In this document: positions 1-4,988 of the stretch, in pieces
How the letters are laid out: every line of letters starts with the position of its first letter
Position numbering within the stretch: the stretch's first letter is position 1
NCBI GenBank assembly: GCA_030040455.1
Contig: JASHTR010000250.1
Span: 1-5,021 of the forward strand
Length of the DNA stretch: 5,021 nucleotides
Source: Terriglobia bacterium
Lineage (GTDB): Bacteria; Acidobacteriota; Terriglobia; UBA7540
Reading direction: 5' to 3'
The notes under the pieces: model-generated
Told to the model about the DNA's origin: nothing
Seen by the model: only the letters and a program-made list of their open reading frames with translations
The model's database searches: none
Made by a program: the position numbers and the translations under genes

Positions 1-306
1 GCTCTGATTGATCCTTCATTTCCTACGGTGGCCCTGGTTCCCGAAGATAGCTCCTATGAGAAGATGGTCTCCAACATCCAGGAAATTCGCGCTCGCGAGG
101 GACCGGTGTTGGCTGTGACGACAACGGGGAATGCCAAGCTGCGGTCGATGGCGGACCACCTCATCGAGGTGCCGCAGAACCACGGGATTCTGATGCCACT
201 GCTCACGGTGATTCCGCTTCAGCTCTTTGCCTATCACTGCGCCGTGCTTCGCGGTTGCGACGTGGATCAGCCACGCAACCTCGCCAAAAGCGTTACGGTG
301 GAGTAG
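1..306 (+). CDS. glmS: Glutamine--fructose-6-phosphate aminotransferase (isomerizing), C-terminal end, partial
   Basis: This is the last 101 residues of GlmS, which makes glucosamine-6-phosphate from fructose-6-phosphate and glutamine in the cytoplasm, the entry step to UDP-GlcNAc, peptidoglycan and LPS. The reading frame is open from base 1, so the gene begins upstream of the window; a full protein of this family is about 600 residues. The visible part is the end of the second SIS (sugar isomerase) domain. It starts with the ALID segment and ends in the near-invariant family tail, with [15 protein letters not shown] as the final residues before TAG at 304-306. That tail, together with the [11 protein letters not shown] segment just before it, makes the assignment very secure. 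The N-terminal glutaminase domain cannot be assessed. The next gene converges on it from the minus strand, so glmS ends its transcription unit here. An internal GTG at 28 is not a real start because homology runs through it. Confidence 0.96.
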   Translation, partial: ALIDPSFPTVALVPEDSSYEKMVSNIQEIRAREGPVLAVTTTGNAKLRSMADHLIEVPQNHGILMPLLTVIPLQLFAYHCAVLRGCDVDQPRNLAKSVTVE

Positions 307-372
307 CGATGCTGCCTTCTCTCAGGGCAAGCGCAGGGATAACCTGAATGCAGGTCACACCGTGAGGCAATC

Positions 373-405
373 AGCCTTTGTGCTTTTCGAAGGCTGCGGC
401 TTTTT
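373..405 (+). terminator. Possible weak terminator after glmS
   Basis: A 6-bp stem (AGCCTT at 373-378 with AAGGCT at 390-395, 11-nt loop) is followed after five bases by a run of five T at 401-405. A second, overlapping pairing is possible between 393-402 and 423-432 (10 bp with one G-T wobble, 20-nt loop). Its place between two convergent genes fits a terminator, but the stem is short, the loop is long and the T-run is not adjacent. It is only a candidate. Confidence 0.25.
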
Positions 406-473
406 CGGAAGGATTGGCGGACAAGCCGCGGCGTTTACAAAAACGGGACATTGCGCGCTACTCACTATCCGCG

Positions 474-1268
474 TTATTCGCTCGCAAACCCCCGTGGCCC
501 CACTCCCTGCGCCAGGAAGCCTCCATCCACCGCAATGATTTCACCGGTAATGAAACGGGCGCTTTCGGAAGCGAGGAAGATGGCCGCCCCTTGGATTTCC
601 TCAAGCTGGCCAAAGCGGTTCATGGGCGTGCGGGAAAGGATGGAAGCTTTCCGGCCGGGCTCGTTAATGAGGTTGCGGCTCAGCGGAGTTTCAAAAACAC
701 CGGGAGCAATGGCGTTTACGGTGATGTTGTAACACGCCCACTCCGCGCCGAGAGCACGGGTGAGCATTGCCACAGCACCTTTGCTGGCGCAGTAGGGCGC
801 GGCTTCGTGCAGGCTCACGAAGGCGCCGAGTGAAGCAATGTTGATGATGCGGCCGTACTTCTGCTCCTTCATCACCCGCCCCGCGATCTGGCAAGCCAGC
901 CACGTTCCTTTCACGTTGACGCTTTGAATGCGATCCCAGGTTTCATCGTCGAATTCGAGTGAGGGCATCCTTTTGGTGGTGCCGGCGGAGTTCACCAGAA
1001 TATCGATGCGCCCCATTTCCCGGACCGTGCGATCGATGACGTTTTGAATGTCCTCGCGCCGGGCTACATCCGCTGTCATTTCCAGGCTCTTTCGGCCCAT
1101 GGCGCGAATTTCCGTTGCGGTTTTCGAGACCGCTTCCGCGCTGCGGCTGACCGGAACCACGTCAGCCCCAGCTTCCGCTAGCCCGTGCGCGATGGACCTT
1201 CCCACGCCGCTGGTGCCACCAAATACGAGCGCCTGCCTGCCTTCCAAGCTGAATCCCTTGTAAGCCAC
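474..1268 (-). CDS. SDR-family NAD(P)-dependent oxidoreductase (gluconate 5-dehydrogenase / 3-ketoacyl reductase type)
   Basis: This is a classical short-chain dehydrogenase/reductase of 264 aa, the usual size for the family. Numbered from the GTG start, the Rossmann nucleotide loop is FGGTSGVG (16-23), with Phe where TGxxxGxG usually has Thr. D67 lies in the TADV segment that contacts adenine. The NSAG motif is at 93-96 (NNAG variant). The catalytic tetrad is N118, S146, Y159 and K163 (YCASK). PG at 189-190 and the C-terminal TGEIIAVDGGF segment are also typical. Arg42 after beta-2 suggests NADP(H), by inference. The end of the protein resembles gluconate 5-dehydrogenase and KduD-like sugar-acid dehydrogenases, but FabG-like enzymes look similar and the substrate cannot be read from the sequence. 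Start choice: GGAGG (1278-1282) lies 9 nt before GTG 1268. The longer frame would begin with TTG directly against that GGAGG, which is too close. It appears monocistronic, with its own promoter, and converges with glmS. Confidence 0.9.
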   Translation of the reverse strand: MAYKGFSLEGRQALVFGGTSGVGRSIAHGLAEAGADVVPVSRSAEAVSKTATEIRAMGRKSLEMTADVARREDIQNVIDRTVREMGRIDILVNSAGTTKRMPSLEFDDETWDRIQSVNVKGTWLACQIAGRVMKEQKYGRIINIASLGAFVSLHEAAPYCASKGAVAMLTRALGAEWACYNITVNAIAPGVFETPLSRNLINEPGRKASILSRTPMNRFGQLEEIQGAAIFLASESARFITGEIIAVDGGFLAQGVGPRGFASE

Positions 1269-1300
1269 TTTTCGCAACCTCCATCAAAAATGAAGCCTGC

Positions 1301-1330
1301 ATCGTAGCACCTCCGGAAAACCCCAGGCAA
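1301..1330 (-). promoter_or_regulatory. Candidate sigma-70 type promoter of the SDR gene
   Basis: Read on the minus strand, a -35-like TTGCCT (1325-1330) is followed after 18 bp by TACGAT (1301-1306). A TG one base upstream of the hexamer gives an extended -10 (TGCTACGAT). Transcription would start near 1294, leaving a leader of about 26 nt that holds the GGAGG and the GTG start at 1268. The core GTGCTACGATGC nearly repeats the one before the peptidase gene at 4807-4816. This is pattern matching only; the sigma-factor preference of the host is unknown. Confidence 0.5.
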
Positions 1331-1375
1331 GGAGCAAAATGCAGATTTCACCGGGGGCCGATGAGGGTCGGTTTG

Positions 1376-1407
1376 GCCGGTAGCGGGAGGTTTATCCCGC
1401 TACCGGC
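1376..1407. repeat. Perfect 13-bp inverted repeat (strong hairpin)
   Basis: GCCGGTAGCGGGA at 1376-1388 is exactly complementary to 1395-1407, with a 6-nt loop GGTTTA. It is GC-rich and would form a very stable stem in DNA or RNA. Neither side has a proper T-run, so it is not a standard intrinsic terminator; the plus-strand continuation is TGTTTGTCG. It is followed closely by the 8-bp palindrome GTCGCGAC (1413-1420) and the short hairpin GCGGC-TTT-GCCGC (1423-1435). Three palindromes in 60 bp suggest a REP-like element. Confidence 0.85.
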
Positions 1408-1422
1408 TGTTTGTCGCGACCT

Positions 1423-1435
1423 GCGGCTTTGCCGC
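1423..1435. repeat. Short GC-rich hairpin
   Basis: A 5-bp perfect stem, GCGGC at 1423-1427 with GCCGC at 1431-1435, closes a TTT loop. It lies 15 bp after the 13-bp inverted repeat and is probably part of the same repeat element. No function can be read from it alone. Confidence 0.5.
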
Positions 1436-1512
1436 TTGATGTAAGGAAGGGATTTGCCATTCCGGAGACCGTCGCCTTGATTCAACCTGTTCCCACGGGG
1501 TGCGCAGGCTCA

Positions 1513-1609
1513 GAAGGTATGAAAAAATCCCCGGTAACTGTCATCCTGAGCCGATTCGCTCCTCTTCGAATCGGCTCAGCATGACATATTCGAATTCTTT
1601 CATACCTTC
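1513..1609. repeat. Nested palindromic repeat element with TGTCAT...ATGACA inner arms
   Basis: Two inverted repeats lie one inside the other. The outer arms are 12 bp and perfect (GAAGGTATGAAA at 1513-1524 with its complement at 1598-1609). The inner arms are 20 bp with one mismatch (1539-1558 with 1567-1586), from TGTCATCCTGAGCC to GGCTCAGCATGACA, around an 8-nt loop CTCCTCTT. The 97-bp unit has no coding potential. Its TGTCAT and GCTCAGCAYGA termini recur in a second element at 3106-3196. This is the look of a short non-autonomous palindromic repeat or MITE-like family; I associate similar TGTCATNCTGAGC repeats with Acidobacteriota genomes. No flanking target-site duplication is obvious. 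Confidence 0.8.
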
Positions 1610-1667
1610 AGGGGCTCCTCGTACAACAAGCAGCAAAGCCGCCGGTCGCGTTGAGTAAGATGAAGCC

Positions 1668-1709
1668 AGCTCGTGGCGGCATAAAGCCGCCTCTACGTCA
1701 AACTGAGCT
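1668..1709. repeat. Imperfect hairpin with GGCGGC/GCCGCC core
   Basis: The core stem is GGCGGC (1675-1680) with GCCGCC (1686-1691) around ATAAA. CGT/ACG pairs can form outside it, and AGCTC (1668-1672) can pair with GAGCT (1705-1709), giving a 42-bp stem with internal loops. It sits about 60 bp from the nested palindrome and is probably another dispersed repeat. No terminator T-run is seen. Confidence 0.5.
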
Positions 1710-1718
1710 ATTACCGGA

Positions 1719-1746
1719 TTGTCAAGGCTGCCTGAGGGCTTGACAA
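1719..1746. promoter_or_regulatory. 8-bp inverted repeat overlapping a TTGACA hexamer, possible operator/promoter of the small gene
   Basis: TTGTCAAG (1719-1726) and CTTGACAA (1739-1746) form a perfect inverted repeat with a 12-bp spacer. The right arm contains a consensus -35 hexamer TTGACA (1740-1745), about 70 bp before the small gene's start. The position 17 bp downstream holds only TTTTCT, so the -10 is poor and the promoter is uncertain. A dyad covering a -35 box would suit a repressor or activator site, but it could also be one more hairpin in this repeat-rich stretch. Confidence 0.3.
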
Positions 1747-1814
1747 CAAGGTTTACTCTGTGTTTTCTTAGTTTTTTACGGCGCCAAGCCAGACATGGCG
1801 TGGAGACAATTAAG

Positions 1815-2078
1815 TTGCCCCTAGAAACCAATCTCGCCGAGCCACGACAGGAGGCAGTTTTCTTCTATGGGCTCTTTTTGCGCGGCTACCCGGTTCAGAA
1901 ACTCCGCGCGGATATTGATGTTTCACCCGAAGTGCTTGAGCGCTGGCAAAGGCTTGCCTTGCAGGACCCCTGGTATCAGGCTGCTGTCGAGCGAATGCTG
2001 ACTTATCGCAAAGAAGTGCTCGCGATTTTCGACTCGCTCATCTTCCGCGAAATGGCAACCCCCACCCAAATGCAGTAG
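1815..2078 (+). CDS. Uncharacterised small protein, helical, possible helix-turn-helix
   Basis: An 87-aa protein that I do not recognise as a named family. The composition is that of a real soluble, helical protein: MPLETNLAEP, then a predicted helix at about 11-24 (RQEAVFFYGLFLRG), a short helix at 25-33, a turn at 34-37 and a helix at 38-49 (EVLERWQRLALQ). A further long helix follows at 52-76, rich in Tyr, Arg and hydrophobic residues. Residues 25-47 (YPVQKL...VSPEVLERW) have the spacing of a helix-turn-helix or homeodomain-like fold, so DNA binding is possible but only inferred. There are no Cys residues, signal peptide or membrane segment. Start choice: GGAG at 1802-1805 lies 9 nt before TTG 1815, and the aligned-looking protein begins there. 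GTG 1800 would add five residues but has no Shine-Dalgarno sequence. The open frame extends back to 1719, but that part overlaps a hairpin and T-rich DNA. It ends 8 bp before the convergent prenyltransferase stop. Confidence 0.7.
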   Translation: MPLETNLAEPRQEAVFFYGLFLRGYPVQKLRADIDVSPEVLERWQRLALQDPWYQAAVERMLTYRKEVLAIFDSLIFREMATPTQMQ

Positions 2079-2086
2079 GAACTTCC

Positions 2087-3049
2087 TCAAATTCGCCCAT
2101 GTATGAGAATATCGGCGCCCCAGGTGAGGAAAAAGAGGACGCTGATGTAGCCATTGAGGGTAAAGAAAGCGGCATTTACGCGAGAGAGGTCCGAAGGCTT
2201 CACGAGCCGGTGCTCATAGATTAGCAAGGCCGCAACCAGCGCCACGCCCGCACCCGCCAGCCAGCCTAAATGCTCCATTCTTGCAACCACGACCAGCAGA
2301 GCGACCATCAGGACGTGCAGCGCGGCCGAGCCACGCAGCGCGGCGGGTATTCCAAAGCGGCTGGGAAATGAAGCAAGGCCCTCCTCTTGGTCTGCATTAA
2401 CATCCTGGCAAGCATAGATCAAATCGAATCCTGCCACCCAGAGCGTGACCGCAGCGCCTAACAGCAGGATGCCGGGCTTTACATCGCCCCGCAACGCAAT
2501 CCAGGCGGCAATGGGTGAGACGCCCAGGCAGACGCCGACGGCAAGGTGAGAAAACCACGTAAAGCGCTTGGTGTAGGAATAACCAAGAAGGATCGCCAGC
2601 GCGACAGGGGAAAGCCTGAGAGCCAGCGCATTCAGCTCATAAGCTGCCAGCACAAACACAACGCAGGAGATTGCGGTAAAGCCGGCGGCGAAGCGCAGGC
2701 TGAGGTGGCCCGTGACCAAAGCCCGGCGACGGGTGCGGGGATTCAGCGCGTCGAATTCCACGTCCACAATGCGGTTGAACGTCATGGCGGCGCTGCGCGC
2801 GGCCACCATCGCCACAACGATCCAGAGCAACGCCCGCCATGCCGGCCATCCCCGCACGGCCAGCAGCGCGCCCGTCAAAGCAAACGGCAGGGCAAAAACC
2901 GAGTGCTCGAACTTGATCATTTCCAGGGTCGTGCGTACCTTGGAGAGCAGGCCGCGCGGCGCCGGTGGAGGGCTCTCCACAAGAGAATATGAAAGATTGG
3001 CTTCTTCCTTCATCGGCAAGAACCATCTTGCCCGAGGGGCGCGATCCAT
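2087..3049 (-). CDS. mqnP: UbiA-family polyprenyltransferase, MqnP-like (menaquinone biosynthesis)
   Basis: An integral inner-membrane prenyltransferase of 320 aa from the ATG at 3049. UbiA-family enzymes attach a polyprenyl chain from its diphosphate to an aromatic acceptor, using Mg2+. Both Asp-rich motifs are present: NRIVDVEFD (92-100, NxxxDxxxD) and DVNAD (216-220, DxxxD), with YSYTKR (157-162) in between. Around them are about eight to nine hydrophobic segments. The opening MIKFEHSVFALPFALTGALLA and the NPRTRRRAL stretch are typical of the UbiA-like group assigned to MqnP of the futalosine menaquinone route rather than ubiquinone UbiA. That subgroup call is from memory; no other mqn gene is visible. 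The roughly 35-residue N-terminal tail before the first membrane helix is long and Pro-rich. Start: ATG 3049 has a weak GGAA 7-8 nt upstream. ATG 3013 (308 aa) and TTG 3061 (324 aa) are alternatives. It may be co-transcribed with the peptidase gene 198 bp upstream. Confidence 0.88.
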   Translation of the reverse strand: MDRAPRARWFLPMKEEANLSYSLVESPPPAPRGLLSKVRTTLEMIKFEHSVFALPFALTGALLAVRGWPAWRALLWIVVAMVAARSAAMTFNRIVDVEFDALNPRTRRRALVTGHLSLRFAAGFTAISCVVFVLAAYELNALALRLSPVALAILLGYSYTKRFTWFSHLAVGVCLGVSPIAAWIALRGDVKPGILLLGAAVTLWVAGFDLIYACQDVNADQEEGLASFPSRFGIPAALRGSAALHVLMVALLVVVARMEHLGWLAGAGVALVAALLIYEHRLVKPSDLSRVNAAFFTLNGYISVLFFLTWGADILIHGRI

Positions 3050-3105
3050 GTCAATTTCCAATGGCCCGACTTCCGAGACGGGTAAAAGATGCTGCCCGCC
3101 AGAGA

Positions 3106-3196
3106 TGTCATGTTGCGGAGTCCCGCCGGGCGGGACGACGAAGGATCTCGCTATTTGCTTGATTTTACAAATGGCGAGATGCTTCGCTCAGCACGA
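3106..3196. repeat. Second palindromic repeat element, related to the 1513-1609 element
   Basis: The element begins TGTCATGTTGCGGAG and ends GCTCAGCACGA, matching the termini of the first element (TGTCAT... and GCTCAGCATGA). Inside are two hairpins. One is GTCCCGC (3120-3126) with GCGGGAC (3130-3136) around CGG. The larger is 3139-3157 with 3168-3186, 19-bp arms with two imperfect positions, around a 10-nt AT-rich loop CTTGATTTTA. It lies between the peptidase stop and the prenyltransferase start. A transcript crossing it would carry a strong stem, so it could reduce read-through or stabilise the upstream mRNA; this is inference. There is no T-run on the minus-strand side. Confidence 0.75.
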
Positions 3197-3235
3197 TTGG
3201 CTAAAGGGGTTTTCAGCAACCTGCTCGAAATCACC

Positions 3236-3250
3236 TGATGCGAGGCATCA
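3236..3250. repeat. Small hairpin at the peptidase stop codon
   Basis: TGATGC (3236-3241) and GCATCA (3245-3250) pair around a GAG loop, and the right arm includes the TGA stop of the minus-strand peptidase gene. Six base pairs without a following T-run make it too weak to call a terminator. Confidence 0.3.
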
Positions 3251-4777
3251 CGGCTCGCCCTGATTGCCGAACGGCCACAAGCCAAAGTCTTTCAGCATTT
3301 TGTCTTTTTTTTGTCGAGTCAACATTCGGGCGGTCCGTTCGGGCGGCCAGGGGATTGCCAGCCGTTCCGGGCGGTCGGCAATCCAGTAAGCGGTCAACGC
3401 CATCACGGTGGCGTCGCGCTCCAAAAGATCCGGCTTCACCTTGTCAAATGTGTCCACGGGGGAGTGGTGGGTGTACTTATAATCCGGCGAGTTCTGGCCC
3501 ATATTGATGCCGGGAAGACCCTGAAGGATAAAAGGCCCGCTGTCGGTATCAAAGACGGCCGCATCGTTCACAGTAATGTCGCCGAACGCCTTGATTGCTT
3601 TCGTGAACTGCTCGACAGCGGGAATCAGGTCCTCGCGGCCGCCGAGTTCGAGGTCGACCACCGGCCCCTGGCCGTTATCGAGGGTAAGAGCCGCCACGTG
3701 GTTGGGCATTTCGGCCTTGTGCCTTTTGCAGTAGGCAAGCGAGCCTAGAAGCCCCTGCTCTTCGCCGGTATAGAGCACAAAACGAATAGTGCGCCGGGGC
3801 TTGTAGCCACTGGCAATGATGGCGCGCGCCGCTTCAAGCACGCACACTGCTCCCACTCCGTTATCCGTACTGCCTTCGGCAAGGTCCCAGGAATCAAGGT
3901 GCGCCCCGACCACCACAATCTGTTCAGGAAATTGCGTTCCGCGAATCTCACCCACCACGTTAGCGCATTCAACGGGGCCGTCCGTTACCTGGTTCTGAAC
4001 GTTGATCCGGACGCGCACGGTTTTGTCCTGGTCTATGAAACGCTCGAGCTGCTCCTGGTCTTCCCGCGTCATACTCACCACCGGAATCCGGTAATAGGCT
4101 GCGAGGCCCAGGATGCCGGTGTGGGTAATGTTCATGCCCGCGGCAAGCTCGCCGCCCTGGCCGCCAATCACTGCCACGGCGTGCGCCGCATAAGCCGCGT
4201 CGAGGAATTTCCCGAACTTCACAAACGATTCCATGCGGTCTTTCGGGGCTTCTCCCTTTGCTACCATCACCAGAATCTTGCCCGCCCACTTCGACGCATT
4301 ATCCTGCATCTCACGATCTATCTGATAGAGGTTTACGGGAATCACGTCCGCAGTCACGCCGCCTTCCGGGGTTGACCCCACCCAGCCCATCGAAGCAATT
4401 GTCAGGCTGTGCCGCGCCGGGGAAAGAATCGCTGCCGTTGCCGGTCCACGAGTCCAGCCGCTCCACATTTCGTAAGGCTCGGCATGAACGTTCTCAACGC
4501 CGATTGCCTTCATACGATCGAGACCCCATCGAACAGCTTCTTTGGCCCCAGGCGATCCGGTGAGTCTAGGACCGATAGAGTCGCTCAAATATTCGAGGTT
4601 GGTATACGCTTCCGACTGCATCATCCCTTGCCCGGCAATAGCCGTCAGGCCGGCTAAGGTGCCATCGTCCCTCGGTGATGGCGGGGTGGTAGATTGTTGC
4701 CCGGAGGCGCCCCCGGAAAGCGCCGCCAGCAAGACCACAGCAAAAATGACAGGATATGGATTTTTAGATTTCAACAT
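3248..4777 (-). CDS. Secreted M28-family zinc peptidase (carboxypeptidase Q / aminopeptidase-like) with PA domain
   Basis: A 509-aa M28 metallopeptidase that removes amino acids from peptides outside the cytoplasm with a two-zinc centre. It has a Sec signal peptide: MLKSKNPYP, a hydrophobic core at about 10-20, then SGGASG before QQ. With no Cys at the cleavage site it is not a lipoprotein. An N-terminal helical part (NLEYLSDSIGPRLTGSPGA) is followed by a protease-associated insert at about 140-265, then the catalytic domain. Likely metal and catalytic residues are H293 in GAHLDSWD, bridging D305 in STDNGVGA, general base E339 and ligand E340 in TGEEQG, D367 in LDNGQG, and H437 or H438 in YTHHS. 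All are present, so it should be active. The domain order and length match the plasma glutamate carboxypeptidase (CPQ) branch of M28. Start: GGAGGG lies 4-5 nt before ATG 4777, and the longer ATG at 4813 would overlap the -10 box. Substrate range cannot be read. Confidence 0.93.
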   Translation of the reverse strand: MLKSKNPYPVIFAVVLLAALSGGASGQQSTTPPSPRDDGTLAGLTAIAGQGMMQSEAYTNLEYLSDSIGPRLTGSPGAKEAVRWGLDRMKAIGVENVHAEPYEMWSGWTRGPATAAILSPARHSLTIASMGWVGSTPEGGVTADVIPVNLYQIDREMQDNASKWAGKILVMVAKGEAPKDRMESFVKFGKFLDAAYAAHAVAVIGGQGGELAAGMNITHTGILGLAAYYRIPVVSMTREDQEQLERFIDQDKTVRVRINVQNQVTDGPVECANVVGEIRGTQFPEQIVVVGAHLDSWDLAEGSTDNGVGAVCVLEAARAIIASGYKPRRTIRFVLYTGEEQGLLGSLAYCKRHKAEMPNHVAALTLDNGQGPVVDLELGGREDLIPAVEQFTKAIKAFGDITVNDAAVFDTDSGPFILQGLPGINMGQNSPDYKYTHHSPVDTFDKVKPDLLERDATVMALTAYWIADRPERLAIPWPPERTARMLTRQKKDKMLKDFGLWPFGNQGEP

Positions 4778-4808
4778 GGTCCCTCCACGTTGATCCATAA
4801 GAAGTCGC

Positions 4809-4817
4809 ATCATAGCA
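4809..4817 (-). promoter_or_regulatory. Extended -10 promoter of the peptidase gene
   Basis: On the minus strand TGCTATGAT (4809-4817) gives a TGn extension and a 5-of-6 -10 hexamer TATGAT (4809-4814). No good -35 is seen 15-18 bp upstream (AAAGCA or GAAAGC), which is common for extended -10 promoters. Transcription would begin near 4802, leaving a 25-nt leader with the GGAGGG before ATG 4777. This supports the shorter start of the peptidase. Confidence 0.55.
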
Positions 4818-4863
4818 CACCGTGGCGTCTTGCTTTCGCTGGAGCGGCGTTGTCCCTGGCGTC

Positions 4864-4885
4864 GGAAGCGCGTAGCGCGCGTTCC
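4864..4885. repeat. GC-rich hairpin
   Basis: GGAAGCGCG (4864-4872) pairs with CGCGCGTTCC (4876-4885), one base bulged, around a TAG loop. It is the first of several consecutive stem-loops upstream of the peptidase promoter. GTTCC (4881-4885) could instead pair with GGAAC (4912-4916). Confidence 0.5.
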
Positions 4886-4932
4886 GGGTCCGATTGCGTG
4901 CCTTCAGTCTGGGAACCTGAACGAGCACTCGG

Positions 4933-4987
4933 GGCTTTGGGTTGTAGCGCAGCGTTCGTTTTGTAACGCTGCGGCGTTTCAAAAGCC
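4933..4987. repeat. Nested inverted repeat
   Basis: The inner arms are CGCAGCGTT (4948-4956) and AACGCTGCG (4965-4973), 9 bp perfect, with loop CGTTTTGT. The outer arms GGCTTTG (4933-4939) and CAAAAGCC (4980-4987) also match apart from one extra base. The two-level arrangement copies the layout of the 1513-1609 element, although the sequence differs. No coding potential is seen. Confidence 0.6.
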
Positions 4988-4988
4988 G

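Larger units (their letters stand above)
1310..1799. other. Hairpin-rich intergenic region without a credible gene
   Basis: About 490 bp between the divergently oriented SDR gene and the small plus-strand gene. I see no credible coding sequence. It holds a series of separate stem-loops (1376-1407, 1423-1435, 1513-1609, 1668-1709, 1719-1746), annotated individually. The only sizeable open frame, on the minus strand over 1541-1831, runs straight through the palindromes and has no recognisable domain. The region looks like an accumulation site for short dispersed palindromic repeats. Confidence 0.7.

Noticed and set aside
378..833. Plus-strand open frame of 151 codons
   Set aside because: Most of it lies antisense to the well-supported SDR gene, and its composition is that of a shadow frame.
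1376..1407. Intrinsic terminator
   Set aside because: The stem is very stable, but neither strand has a U-run right after it, and no gene ends nearby on either strand.
1310..1800. CRISPR array or transposon
   Set aside because: The repeats are inverted and non-identical, not regularly spaced direct repeats, and no transposase or cas gene is present.
1541..1831. Minus-strand open frame of 96 codons
   Set aside because: It runs through the palindromic repeat and the promoter region of the small gene, has repeat-derived sequence at its C-terminal end, and shows no domain or suitable ribosome-binding site.
2546..3263. Plus-strand open frames of 148 and 183 codons antisense to the prenyltransferase
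   Set aside because: They are Arg/Gln/Ala-rich shadow frames opposite conserved UbiA motifs, with no recognisable domain; the longer one also runs through the repeat element.
3899..4375. Plus-strand open frames antisense to the peptidase
   Set aside because: They overlap the conserved metal-binding region of M28 on the opposite strand and look like shadows with His/Arg-rich composition.
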